Positions 42,035 through 50,671 are shown, counted from the stretch's first letter. The stretch: 64,000 nucleotides of DNA from Alphaproteobacteria bacterium (GCA_028871345.1 JAGWNK010000001.1:124001-188000), one strand, 5' to 3'. Numbers and translations are program-made. The notes: generated from the sequence alone by a model not told the origin.

Positions 42035-42547
42035 TCAGAACACCATGGTCGCGTTGGACTTCTCGGCGGCGGAGAGGAAGGTGACGACCCCGCCCACTTC
42101 GACCCCGTCGATCAGTTCTTCCTGCCTGATGCCCATCACGTCCATGGACATCGAACAGGCCACCAACCGCACGCCTTGTTCCCTTGCGCTGGCGATCAGC
42201 TCGGGCAGCAGCTTCACGTTCTTCTTCTTCATGACGTGCTTCATCATGGTGGTGCCCATTCCCATCATGTTCATTTTCGACAGTTTGAGCTTGTCAGGAC
42301 CTTTGGGCATCATGAAGCCGAACATCTTGGCCAGCAGGTCCTTGCCTTTCGAACTCGCCGGCTTGCGCAGGACGTTCAATCCCCAGAACGCGAAGAACAT
42401 GGTGACCGGGCTGTCCATGGCCGCCGCTCCGTTGGCGATGACGAACGCGGCAAACGCCTTGTCGAGATCGTCGGAAAACATCAGCAGCGTCTTGCCGTCG
42501 CAGACGTTCGCCTGTCCCGGCCTTGCATCTTCCATCGTCGTATCCAT
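42035..42547 (-). CDS. DsrE/DsrF/DrsH-like protein
   Basis: The 170-residue product from ATG 42547 belongs to the DsrE-like family (LLMFSDDLDKAFAAFVIANG, TMFFAFWGLNVLRKP, the Met/Lys-rich KLSKMNMMGMGTTMMKHV and VRLVACSMSMDVMGI). The cysteine in LVACSMSMDVMG is at the position used for persulfide carriage in such proteins (compare DsrE2/DsrE3 types). It closes an operon that starts with a TusA-like carrier; TusA and DsrE proteins hand sulfane sulfur to each other in known sulfur oxidisers. 35 bases separate it from hdrB. Confidence 0.85.
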   Translation of the reverse strand: MDTTMEDARPGQANVCDGKTLLMFSDDLDKAFAAFVIANGAAAMDSPVTMFFAFWGLNVLRKPASSKGKDLLAKMFGFMMPKGPDKLKLSKMNMMGMGTTMMKHVMKKKNVKLLPELIASAREQGVRLVACSMSMDVMGIRQEELIDGVEVGGVVTFLSAAEKSNATMVF

Positions 42548-42582
42548 CGTTTCAGGTCCCTTCACCGGTAAACCAGCATGCT

Positions 42583-43560
42583 CTAGCGGCCCGCCGACGC
42601 CTTTCGACGGCAGGCGGCCAAGGTGCTGGCAATGTCGTTGATGACGAGCCTGTTGCCGGCGGCCTTGCCAAGGTTCACCCAGCAGAACGGGCACATGGTC
42701 ACCACGTTTTTCCCCTCGGCTTCGAGTTGATCCACGCGATTTCCCGAAATTCGGTGCGCCTCGGACGGGAACAGCGACTCGATCGGTCCACCGCAGCAGT
42801 GCGTCGACTTGGCGGCCAGTTTCGGTTCGCGAACGGCGAGGCCCGCCGCCCGCAGCAGCTCGCGGGGTTGTTCGGCAATGTTCTCGTAGCGCGCATAGAC
42901 GCAGGAGTCGTGCACCACGACTTCCCCGTTCACCGGCGCCACGGCCTTCGGGTGCTTCTCAGCCAGCACTTCCAGGTAGTTCTGGACCTCGATGTCAAAA
43001 TCCTTGACGAAGTGCGGATATGCCCGGCGGAACATCTTGGTGGTATGCGGGTCCACCGTGATCAGGCGCCTGACCCCCAGCTTCTTCAGATGCGCCGCCA
43101 CACGACGGGCATGCCGGCCGAAGGCCTCGTCAAGTCCGTTGTCATAAAGAAGCGGGCCGGCGTAGAACTCGTCCTCATACAGATAACCGAACTCAATACC
43201 CGCGTCGCGAAGCAGCCCGACGATGTCGCGCAACACCTGGTTGGACCGTCGCGCCTTTTTCGGCGACGCGACCAGGCTCATGAAGAAGGACAGGCTTACG
43301 AGCTTGTTGACCAGGCGGCCCAGGCCGAAGAACCGGGTGAGAAACGAATTCTCGAGCAAGGCAAGCTGCGAGGACATCGCCTCGATGGCCGGCACCATCT
43401 GATACATGTGCCCGGTGTAGAGAACCGTCTCGCCGCCGCGCGGCAGGTCGAGCCCACGGGCCCAACCGGTCGCCGTCCGTTTCGACAGGGGCAGAACGCT
43501 GCCGCGCTGGCGCACGTTGTCGGCAAAAATTCCAAGGATGGGTGCAATCGGAATGGGCAT
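42583..43560 (-). CDS. HdrB-like heterodisulfide reductase subunit
   Basis: The 325-residue protein has one complete CCG-type cysteine cluster: VVHDSCVYARYENIA, THCCGGPIESL and VTMCPFCWVNLGKA. The equivalent region in the first half (GETVLYTGHMYQMVP) lacks the cysteines, so only one of the two non-cubane [4Fe-4S] sites of methanogen HdrB seems possible. This matters because the paired clusters cleave the heterodisulfide in the archaeal enzyme. It follows HdrC by nine bases. Bacterial HdrB-like proteins work on unknown disulfides or sulfur substrates; the cytoplasmic membrane face is the likely place. Confidence 0.85.
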   Translation of the reverse strand: MPIPIAPILGIFADNVRQRGSVLPLSKRTATGWARGLDLPRGGETVLYTGHMYQMVPAIEAMSSQLALLENSFLTRFFGLGRLVNKLVSLSFFMSLVASPKKARRSNQVLRDIVGLLRDAGIEFGYLYEDEFYAGPLLYDNGLDEAFGRHARRVAAHLKKLGVRRLITVDPHTTKMFRRAYPHFVKDFDIEVQNYLEVLAEKHPKAVAPVNGEVVVHDSCVYARYENIAEQPRELLRAAGLAVREPKLAAKSTHCCGGPIESLFPSEAHRISGNRVDQLEAEGKNVVTMCPFCWVNLGKAAGNRLVINDIASTLAACRRKASAGR

Positions 43561-43569
43561 GCGGTCTTC

Positions 43570-43875
43570 CTAAGTCAGGTCGAAGTCTTCCCGGGTGATC
43601 AGGCAACGCAGCGTGCGCATGTTCTCGGCGATGCGGACGCCCTGCGGACAGTTGGCTTCGCACATGCGGCACAAGAGGCAGGAGAAGATCTGCGGGATGC
43701 TGGCGCGGACTTCGTCTCCAAGACCCAGCATGGCCTCGCGGAACAGCTTGCGGGGAAGGATCTTGTAGCCCAGCGGACACAGCGCCGTGCAGGTGCCGCA
43801 GTGGAAGCACGAGCCCGCGTTGAATCCCTCCTCCTTCTTCAAGCGGGCCGCCAGGTCCGACGATACTCTGATCAT
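43570..43875 (-). CDS. HdrC-like 4Fe-4S protein
   Basis: The 101-residue protein has two classic ferredoxin motifs, CFHCGTCTALCP and CLLCRMCEANCP, spaced as in HdrC. It should pass electrons between HdrA and HdrB. It begins 19 bases after the small winged-helix-like gene and is followed directly by hdrB, so the two are one unit. Confidence 0.9.
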   Translation of the reverse strand: MIRVSSDLAARLKKEEGFNAGSCFHCGTCTALCPLGYKILPRKLFREAMLGLGDEVRASIPQIFSCLLCRMCEANCPQGVRIAENMRTLRCLITREDFDLT

Positions 43876-43894
43876 GTTGTCCCTCGTCGCCCTC

Positions 43895-44146
43895 TCACGG
43901 CCGCTTCATGAGCTCGTATTGGAAGTATCCGTCGGCGCCTGCGCGGCCGATCCCTTCGACCAGGCCATAGCGGCGCATCCCGAACAGCCAGACCATGACT
44001 TCCCGCGACGGGCAGCCGAGGATCTCGGCCAGTTCGGGAATGGTCTTCGGGCCCTGTTCCAGAAGATCTGCGATGCGGTCCCGCATGACCATTTCGTCCT
44101 GGGCGATATCGAGCATGTCGCGCAGTTGCGTCCGGGACTCGCTCAT
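43895..44146 (-). CDS. Small winged-helix-like protein in the Hdr operon
   Basis: The 83-residue product starts MSESRTQLRDMLDIAQDEMV and has a helix-turn-helix-like core (GPKTIPELAEILGCPSREVM, VWLFGMRRYGLVEGIG) resembling DprA/MarR-type wings. Its ATG overlaps the hdrA stop (ATGA), and hdrC follows. A conserved small 'hyp' gene at this place is known in bacterial sulfur-oxidising Hdr clusters; whether this is its counterpart needs alignment. Regulator, assembly factor or complex subunit are all possible. Confidence 0.7.
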   Translation of the reverse strand: MSESRTQLRDMLDIAQDEMVMRDRIADLLEQGPKTIPELAEILGCPSREVMVWLFGMRRYGLVEGIGRAGADGYFQYELMKRP

Positions 44147-45894
44147 GCCGGCACCGTTTCCTTGAGACTCGCATCGATCATGGCCACGATCTGGTCGTCG
44201 CGGTAACCCTCGATGACGATGGCGTCCTGCGGGCAGATCGGGACGCAGGCCCCTTCTCCCTTGCACGAGGACTCGATCACGGTCGCCACTTCCTTGTCGC
44301 CGTACAGCACGCGCTCGATCGCGCCATAAGGGCAGGCCTTGAGGCATTCGTTGCACCAGACGCACTTGCTGGTGTCGATCTTGGCGACGAGCGGCTCGAG
44401 GTCCACATAGCCTTTCTTCAGCAGGGCGCCGGTCCTGGCCACTGCCGCCAGGGACGACGCGACGCTCTCGGCCAGGTTCTTGGGACCTTGCGAAGTTCCC
44501 GCGATGCACACGCCGTCGATGGCGGTTTCGACCGGCCGCAGCTTGATGTGAATCTCGTTGTAAAATCCGTCCTTGCTCTTGGGTATCTTCAGCACGTCGT
44601 CGAGCGCGCCGTTCTTCCGGGGAACCATGCCGGTGGCGAGCACCACGAGGTCCGCGCCGATCTCCAGCTCTTCGTCGCCCAAGAGCGTGTCCTTGACCTT
44701 GACGGCGAGCCGGCCGTTGCGCTGTTCCACGCGCGGCGGATCGCTCGGATCCCAGCGCAGGAAAAGCGCCCCGTCGGCGCGCGCCTTGGCATACACGGTC
44801 TCCAGTCGCCCGTAGGTGCGCACGTCGCGATAGAGGTGGTATTGATTGATGGTCCGACCGAACTTCTTCTCATGTTCGTGCAGCAGGCTGCCGCTGAAGG
44901 CCGTGGCCATGCAGCAAAAGCGCGAACAGTGCGTGTTGGGCTCCGGGCAGTCTTCGCTTTCCGTCTGGCGGCTGCCGACACAGTAGATGAAGCCGACGTC
45001 CCGCACCGGAACGCCCCGGTAGGTCAGCGGGCCGTCGCCCTCCTCGAGCAGCTGGCGGAATTCCTTCAGCGTCACGACGCCGGGCAGGCCCCAGCCATAT
45101 TCGCCGTCGCGCGGCTCGTAGGGCGTAAACCCCGTGGCCACGACGATCGCCCCGACGTTGAGGGTAAGGTCCTTTTCCCCGCACAGACGGATCGTCACCG
45201 TGAAATCGCCGATATGGCCGCTCTTCGCCGTCAGTTCGGCATTGGTGTAGAGAACGACGTTCTCATGGTTCTTGACCTCTTTCAGCAGCTTCGCCACGAC
45301 CTCGGGGCCATGCTGATGGTCGGGGCCCATCCATCCGACCTGCGAAGTCCACCCCCCAGGCTCGTTTTCGCGCTCGATGACGAAGACCGACAGTCCCATT
45401 TCGGCAAGCGCGATGGCGGCGCGCATGCCCGCCACCCCTGCGCCGACGACCAGAACGCGCGGCTGGGTTTCGATGCGAAGCGGGGTGAGCGGATGGGTAA
45501 GGGCGCATTTGGCCACCCCGGCACGCACGATGTTGATGCCCTTCGCTGTCGCTGCCGCCTTGTCGCCGCCATGCACCCAGGAGCACTGCTCGCGCAGATT
45601 GACGTGCACATATTGGTAGGGATTGAGACCGGCGCGTTGCGCCATGGCGCGGAAGGTGAATGTGTGGAGTTTCGGGGAACAGGAGGCGATCACGAGACCG
45701 TCAAGCTTCCTGTCCTTGATCTCGTCGATCATTTCCTGCTGCGAAGCGTCCGAGCAGGCGAACAGATGGGTCCGCGCGACCTCCACATCCGCTTCGCCCG
45801 CCAGCGTCCGGGCGACATCCTTGACGTCCACATGATCGGAGATGTTGCCGCCGCAATGACAGACGTAGACGCCGATTCGCCGCTTGTTTGTCAT
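44143..45894 (-). CDS. HdrA-like flavin/iron-sulfur subunit
   Basis: The 583-residue protein starts with RRIGVYVCHCGGNISDHVDV, the HdrA N-terminal block, then an FAD site (LVVGAGVAGMRAAIALAEMG), the HdrA cysteine region in IYCVGSRQTESEDCPEP and HCSRFCCMATAFSG, and two C-terminal ferredoxin motifs (CVWCNECLKACP and CKGEGACVPICP). In methanogens HdrA is the electron-bifurcating flavoprotein. Its ATG overlaps the stop of the larger HdrA-GltD gene by four bases, pointing to a fixed-ratio complex. Cytoplasmic. Confidence 0.9.
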   Translation of the reverse strand: MTNKRRIGVYVCHCGGNISDHVDVKDVARTLAGEADVEVARTHLFACSDASQQEMIDEIKDRKLDGLVIASCSPKLHTFTFRAMAQRAGLNPYQYVHVNLREQCSWVHGGDKAAATAKGINIVRAGVAKCALTHPLTPLRIETQPRVLVVGAGVAGMRAAIALAEMGLSVFVIERENEPGGWTSQVGWMGPDHQHGPEVVAKLLKEVKNHENVVLYTNAELTAKSGHIGDFTVTIRLCGEKDLTLNVGAIVVATGFTPYEPRDGEYGWGLPGVVTLKEFRQLLEEGDGPLTYRGVPVRDVGFIYCVGSRQTESEDCPEPNTHCSRFCCMATAFSGSLLHEHEKKFGRTINQYHLYRDVRTYGRLETVYAKARADGALFLRWDPSDPPRVEQRNGRLAVKVKDTLLGDEELEIGADLVVLATGMVPRKNGALDDVLKIPKSKDGFYNEIHIKLRPVETAIDGVCIAGTSQGPKNLAESVASSLAAVARTGALLKKGYVDLEPLVAKIDTSKCVWCNECLKACPYGAIERVLYGDKEVATVIESSCKGEGACVPICPQDAIVIEGYRDDQIVAMIDASLKETVPA

Positions 45895-48626
45895 TGCCGC
45901 CCTCCCGACCGTTCGAGATAGGCCGCCGCCTGGGTCGCCGCCGCGCCGGAGTGCAGCACGGTGTCGGGGATATCCATCACGCCGATCGTGGTGCCCGCCA
46001 CGAAGAGGCCATCGACGTTCGTGCGGGCCGGTTCGCTGATGGGATCGACCTCGCGCACGTAGCCGAAATCGTCCGCCGCCAGCTCTCCGCCCTTGTAGAG
46101 GGAAAACACGTCGGTATTGGGCAGGAAGCCGACAGTCAGGACCACGAGGTCGTGTTCGCGGATCTTCCGGCCGCCTTCGCCCAGCATGTCTTCGTAGTGC
46201 AGAGCCAGATTGCCGTTGGCAAGCTGCTCGATGCGCGCAACCTTGCCCTTGACGAATTCGATCCCCATGTCCTTGGCTTGCTCGTAGAATTCGTTATAGC
46301 CCTTGCCGAAGGCGCGAACGTCGATCATGTAGATGGTGATTTCGGCCATCGGCAAAGCGCCCATGGCGAGCTGCGCCTGCTTGATCGCGTACATGCAGCC
46401 GATGCGGCAGCACAGCGGATTACACACCGTCTCGTCGCGCGAGCCGACGCACAGGATGATGGCGATGCGCTCAGGCTCCTTGCCGTCCGAGGGCCGCAAT
46501 ACGGCATTGTAGGGTCGAGTCGGCGCCAGCAACCGGTCCATCTGCGGCCCGCTGATCACGTCGGGGAACCGGCCGTATCCCAAGAGCTCCTTGGTCGCGG
46601 GATCGAGGATCTTGAAGCCGGTCGAAACCACCACCGCGCCCACATTGAGCGACAGGGGCGTCGGCTTCTGCGCGAAGTCGATGCATTTGGGGGCGCAGAC
46701 GCTGACGCATTCCATGCACTGGGAGCACTCCGCGCAGTTCATGCAGCGCTGGGCCTCCTGCCGCGCCTCCGCCTCCGACATCGCCTTCTCGTAGCATTCG
46801 AAGGTCTTGCGGCGTTCGTCGGGCGGCAGCGCCGGTTGGGGAACGGGGCGCCGCTCCACGAAGCGCTTCGCTTCTTCGAGCACGGCCGCCTTGCCGGTCT
46901 TGTCCAAGACGCCATCGAACGGCACGTCGAGCGGCTCGCCCTTCAGGCGACGGTCGATGTAGAACGCCGCCCGGCGTCCTTGCGCGACGGCGTTGATGAT
47001 CATCGTGGGCGCCGTCACGCAGTCCCCGCAGGCAAAGACATCGGGATCGGCCGTCTGCAGGGTCTGCGGGTTGGCGACCAGAAGGCCTTTGCCGTTCTTC
47101 ATTTCGGCGGGGAAATCGGTGGTGGACGGCGCCAGGCCGATGGCGAGAACCGCCACGTCGGCGGGAACCGTTTTCTCCGAGCCTTCGATCGGAACCGGGC
47201 GACGGCGGCCGCTCTCGTCCGGGGCACCCAAGACCATGCTGATGCATTCGACGGCGACGAGCTTGCCGTCCTTGCCGATGAACCGCTTGGGCGTGCTCAT
47301 GAGCATGAGCTCGACGCCTTCTTCTTCGGCCCCCCGTATTTCCCAGTCGTGCGCCGGCATCTCCTGGCGCCCGCGCCGATAGTTGATGATGACCCTGCCG
47401 GCTCCCATGCGGATGGCGGCCCTGGCCGGGTCCATGGCCGAATTGCCGCCGCCGATGACCATGACGGTCTTGTTCTTCACGTCGGGCAGCTTCCCGACAT
47501 TGACGTCATGCAGGAATTGCATGCAGCCCACGACGCCATCCAGATCACGACCTTCGATGTCCAGACTGTTTTCGTCCGAGGCGCCGGTCGTGATCAGGAC
47601 GGCGTCGAATCCCTGCCGTTTGAGCTCCGGCAAAGAGGTCACCCGGTGACCGGTCCTGATCTCGACGCCCAGCGCCGTCACGTTCTTGATGTCGCGGTCG
47701 ACGACATCCTTGGGAAGGCGGTAGGCCGGTATGGCGGTGCGCAGCATGCCGCCCGCCTCCCTTTCCGCCTCGAAGATCGTCACCTGGTGGCCGAGACGCG
47801 CGAGGTAGAAGGCGGCGCTCAGTCCCGCCGGACCGGAACCGACGATCGCGACGCGCGTCTCCAGTTGGTTCTCGACCGGACCGTATTCCGGTTCGGGGTG
47901 CTCGGCATAGTAGCGGTCGACCATGAACCGCTTGATGGCGCGGATGTGAACCGTGCCCTCCTTCTCGCCGCGCGTGCAGTCTGATTCGCACGGCGCATAG
48001 CAGGCCCGCGCCAAACTGCCCACCAGAGGCGCATTTTCGAGATGCAGGGCGAACGCCTCCTTGTAGCGGCCCGCCCTGACCAGCGAGACGTAGCCGCTCG
48101 CCTTGACGTTGGCCGGACAGGTGAAGGTGCATGGCGCCTCGCCGCGCCGTTGGATCACGGCCTTCTTGGGCACCGCCTGCGGAAAAGCGATGTGGGCCGC
48201 CCGGCGCGTGACCAGGCCGTAGTTGTACTCGTCCGGAATGGCGACCGTGCAGATTTCTTCGCACTTGCCGCACCCTGTGCAGGCGTCGAAGTCGACAAAG
48301 CTCGCTTTCTTGTGCAACTCCACGGCAAAGGAGCCGTCGGAGTTGCGCGCGATGGCGTCGACCTCGCTGTAGGTCATGAGCTGCACGTTGGGGTGATGCG
48401 AAACCGACGCCATTTTCGGCGTCACGATGCAGCTGGCGCAATCGAGCGTCGGAAACACCTTGCTGAGGAGGATGGCCCGCCCGCCGACGCTGGCGTTCTT
48501 GTCCACCAGCAGAACGCGGTAGCCCATGTCGCCCATCGACGCCGCGGTTTCCATGCCGGCGACGCCGGCGCCGACAACCATCACGTCGTAGTCGAGAAGA
48601 CGTCCATCGGCGTCAGGCTTCAACAC
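45891..48626 (-). CDS. HdrA-GltD fusion: FAD/NAD(P)H/iron-sulfur oxidoreductase, 911 aa
   Basis: Domains in order are as follows. An HdrA-type FAD site (VMVVGAGVAGMETAASMGDM) leads with FPTLDCASCIVTPKMAS. A ferredoxin motif CTGCGKCEEIC follows (about residue 117). A glutamate-synthase small-subunit module then begins with GltD-type cysteines (CTFTCPANVKASGY, ACYAPCESDCTRGE), its FAD site VAIVGSGPAGLSAAFYLARL and its nucleotide site VMVIGGGNSAMDPARAAIRM. Another cysteine cluster (CMNCAECSQCMECVSVCAPK) leads back to an HdrA C-terminal part with LCVGSRDETVCNPLCC. So a GltD domain is spliced into the middle of an HdrA. It probably links the Hdr complex to NAD(P)H. It overlaps the MvhD-like gene by 14 bases. 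Confidence 0.88.
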   Translation of the reverse strand: MLKPDADGRLLDYDVMVVGAGVAGMETAASMGDMGYRVLLVDKNASVGGRAILLSKVFPTLDCASCIVTPKMASVSHHPNVQLMTYSEVDAIARNSDGSFAVELHKKASFVDFDACTGCGKCEEICTVAIPDEYNYGLVTRRAAHIAFPQAVPKKAVIQRRGEAPCTFTCPANVKASGYVSLVRAGRYKEAFALHLENAPLVGSLARACYAPCESDCTRGEKEGTVHIRAIKRFMVDRYYAEHPEPEYGPVENQLETRVAIVGSGPAGLSAAFYLARLGHQVTIFEAEREAGGMLRTAIPAYRLPKDVVDRDIKNVTALGVEIRTGHRVTSLPELKRQGFDAVLITTGASDENSLDIEGRDLDGVVGCMQFLHDVNVGKLPDVKNKTVMVIGGGNSAMDPARAAIRMGAGRVIINYRRGRQEMPAHDWEIRGAEEEGVELMLMSTPKRFIGKDGKLVAVECISMVLGAPDESGRRRPVPIEGSEKTVPADVAVLAIGLAPSTTDFPAEMKNGKGLLVANPQTLQTADPDVFACGDCVTAPTMIINAVAQGRRAAFYIDRRLKGEPLDVPFDGVLDKTGKAAVLEEAKRFVERRPVPQPALPPDERRKTFECYEKAMSEAEARQEAQRCMNCAECSQCMECVSVCAPKCIDFAQKPTPLSLNVGAVVVSTGFKILDPATKELLGYGRFPDVISGPQMDRLLAPTRPYNAVLRPSDGKEPERIAIILCVGSRDETVCNPLCCRIGCMYAIKQAQLAMGALPMAEITIYMIDVRAFGKGYNEFYEQAKDMGIEFVKGKVARIEQLANGNLALHYEDMLGEGGRKIREHDLVVLTVGFLPNTDVFSLYKGGELAADDFGYVREVDPISEPARTNVDGLFVAGTTIGVMDIPDTVLHSGAAATQAAAYLERSGGRQ

Positions 48627-49023
48627 GCTTCAGCTCCTGTTGAAAATTGTTCATATGCGCGACGAAGTTATCGGCGCATACGGAACAAAGGCCCGCCATC
48701 TTCAACCGCTTCGGGCTGATCCCGTGCTCTTTCAGGAGTGTCTGGGCCCGAGACACGAGCGCGCTGGTGCGGCTGGTGCAATCGGGAAGATAGGCGCAGT
48801 CGCCTCCGCAGGCGGCGATGAACACGCCATCGAAACCGTGCTGCAGGGCGCGAACGATCCATGAAGGCTTGACGCCGCTCGAGCACGGCAAAGGGACGAC
48901 CTGCACTGCCGTCGAATAGTGCAGGTGCGCACTGCCCGCCCTGTCGATCCCCGGATCCGAAATGGAATTGGTCGAGAACACCAGGATGCGCGGATCACGC
49001 GATGTCGTACCGCCTGACGTCAT
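48613..49023 (-). CDS. MvhD-like iron-sulfur protein
   Basis: The 136-residue protein has cysteines arranged as in MvhD/FrhD: VVPLPCSSGVKPSWIVRALQ, FIAACGGDCAYLPDC and GLCSVCADNF. MvhD carries a [2Fe-2S] cluster and connects HdrA to a hydrogenase or other donor in methanogens; in bacteria it is part of many Hdr-like and Qmo-like complexes. Its ATG overlaps the TusA stop by one base (TGATG). No hydrogenase is present, so the GltD module of the next gene is the obvious partner. Confidence 0.87.
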   Translation of the reverse strand: MTSGGTTSRDPRILVFSTNSISDPGIDRAGSAHLHYSTAVQVVPLPCSSGVKPSWIVRALQHGFDGVFIAACGGDCAYLPDCTSRTSALVSRAQTLLKEHGISPKRLKMAGLCSVCADNFVAHMNNFQQELKRVEA

Positions 49024-49274
49024 CACTTGCCTCGCCTGACGAACACTCGCCAGTAGCCGGCTTCCTCGAGGTTGCCGAGATATTCGTGCCCGACCTTCTT
49101 GGCCCACAGCGGAATATCCTCGTTGGTCCCGCGATCGGACGACAGGACTTCCAGGACCCCTGTCACCGGGACCCCGGCCATCGCGCGTTTGGCTTCGAGC
49201 AAAGGGCCGGGACACGCCGTGCCCCGAGCGTCGACGGTCTTGGTTGGGTTCAGCGTTTTCAGATCAATTGTCAT
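49023..49274 (-). CDS. TusA-like sulfur carrier protein
   Basis: The ~83-residue protein has the persulfide-bearing Cys in the signature TACPGPLLEAKRAM (CPGP). TusA proteins carry sulfane sulfur to acceptors, including Hdr-like and Dsr-type sulfur-oxidation systems. It is the first gene of the Hdr operon. A GTG three codons upstream (49283) is an alternative start. The last part reads WAKKVGHEYLGNLEEAGYWR, typical for TusA relatives that lack the rest of tRNA thiolation. About 85 bases upstream is a palindromic operator candidate. Confidence 0.9.
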   Translation of the reverse strand: MTIDLKTLNPTKTVDARGTACPGPLLEAKRAMAGVPVTGVLEVLSSDRGTNEDIPLWAKKVGHEYLGNLEEAGYWRVFVRRGK

Positions 49275-49664
49275 GTCACTCACTCTTGCCGGCTTGGCGT
49301 TGTGGAGTCCGTTTCAGTTTTCCCGGACGCGCGTCGGTCGACGTCTGCGACTTGTCGCGCACTCATATTCATACTTTCGAATATTCATACACCCAAATAA
49401 CACGACCACACCCATGCACATCGTCGCAGACCTGAGGCCTGCGCGGCGGATGCGACGATTTCGGCAGTTCAGTTTGAGTGCGAATTGCGGGCGCGTTTGC
49501 GCGAGTTCCGCAGCAGGTGAGCGCGCGCCTTGGACCGACACTCTTTGTACGTAGTTATCCTGACGACGGCGCTGCCGGTCCATGCGGCGCGGCACTTTCG
49601 CGAACGGTTCCTGTCGTCCTGCATCCAGCGCCCTTACCGTGTCACGAATGTCTGCGCCGGCGGC
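49275..49664. other. Intergenic region between the regulator and tusA
   Basis: About 390 bases. The left third holds the tusA promoter and operator (AT-rich patch at 49360-49420). The rest encodes nothing convincing on either strand. Confidence 0.5.
49367..49382. promoter_or_regulatory. ATTC-N8-GAAT operator candidate before the tusA-hdr operon
   Basis: ATTC-ATACTTTC-GAAT sits in an AT-rich patch 93 bases before the tusA ATG, and its right half is itself in the palindrome GAATATTC (49379-49386). The same ATTC-N8-GAAT form occurs at 50676-50691. This is the operator form I recall for SqrR/BigR-type persulfide sensors, and such a regulator is encoded at 49665. Confidence 0.7.
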
Positions 49665-50102
49665 TTAGGATACTTGGCGCTCTCTTCGCGACCGAAGCCT
49701 TGCCGGTGCACTTGCGACATGGGGTCGCTCGGCGCGTTTCGGTTCACCCTCCTTCGCCGCACGCCGGACAGATCGCGCGTCCGGAGTCGCGGCGCAATAA
49801 TGCTTGTGGAGCGTCAGAAGCAGGTCCGTGACGATCGTGCTGTTCAGCGAATAGTAGATGTTCTGGGCGACGCGGTGCGTGTTCACCAGTTCCCGGTGGC
49901 GCAAAACCATCAGGTGCTGGGACAGGGCCGATTGACGCAGTCCCGTGACGCGCTCCAGTTCGCCGACCGTCTTTTCACCGCTGACGAGCTGGCAGACGAC
50001 CAGCAGGCGCCATTTGCTGCCGATGATGCGCAGAAGCGCCGATGCGCGCTCGGCATTGCGCTCCAGTACTTTGAGATCGGAACTAAGTCTCGGCGATGCC
50101 AT
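49665..50102 (-). CDS. ArsR-family regulator of the SqrR/BigR (persulfide-sensing) type
   Basis: The 145-residue protein from ATG 50102 (GGGAGC upstream) has the winged helix LLVVCQLVSGEKTVGELERV, then LRQSALSQHLMVLRHRELVN. Two cysteines stand out: Cys37 in VVCQLVSGEK and Cys103 in HKHYCAATPD. Their spacing of 66 equals that of the redox pair in Rhodobacter SqrR (Cys41/Cys107), which forms a tetrasulfide on reaction with sulfane sulfur and leaves the DNA. A long Arg-rich tail follows. Together with the two matching operators this makes a sulfide/persulfide-responsive repressor of the neighbouring operons likely. The metal ligands of arsenic sensors are absent. Confidence 0.85.
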   Translation of the reverse strand: MASPRLSSDLKVLERNAERASALLRIIGSKWRLLVVCQLVSGEKTVGELERVTGLRQSALSQHLMVLRHRELVNTHRVAQNIYYSLNSTIVTDLLLTLHKHYCAATPDARSVRRAAKEGEPKRAERPHVASAPARLRSRRERQVS

Positions 50103-50671
50103 GTCGTGCTCCCGCTTCCGCCCGGGCTGCGGCCCGAGATCCCTCAATAATGAAATTCCACCTTCAGAGCCAGTACTTAACGGTATTGCGGCGCCGGTCG
50201 GCCGCGGTTCTCCTAGCAGATGCCGATGTTGGCGCGAGCCAGCCCTGCGCGGGAAACCGTCATCGCCGTTGATCTCCTCGCAGCGAATCATCTTGTGCGG
50301 GCCGAGCGCCGTCGCTTCCGCAAACCGAGCGCGATGCCCAGCGGATATTCTCCCGCCAGCGGACCGCTGAATGTGTTGCGAACCTTCCCCGCGGACCGAC
50401 GCGCTGATGCTAAGTCGCGCTCTCGCGGAATTCATAAGGCACTGAGGCGCGCCGACTGAACCAAGACCATGACACGCTCGTGTTGCGCCTTCACTTGTTC
50501 ATCACACGTGAATCCGAACAGTGGGCGCGCGCCACTTGTTGCCCGTGGATCGCAATAGCGCGGGACGTCGTTCGATCACGGAGTGCGGTCGAAGGACCGC
50601 GCGACAAAACGCTCCCTAGCGGAACTTTTCATCGGACACTAGAAGAAAAACTGCCGTCATTCAGATAACTC
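50103..50671. other. Intergenic region upstream of the regulator
   Basis: About 570 bases with no supported gene. It must hold the promoter of the SqrR-like regulator. At 50618-50642 there is a sequence resembling the right end of the hairpin elements at 40101-40175 (it ends CGGACACTAG), possibly a decayed copy. Confidence 0.45.

Noticed and set aside
45888-47984. A 698-codon plus-strand open frame
   Set aside because: It lies opposite the HdrA-GltD gene, whose motifs are unmistakable.
49314-49595. A 93-codon minus-strand frame between tusA and the regulator
   Set aside because: It would overlap the operator candidate, has no ribosome site and resembles no family.
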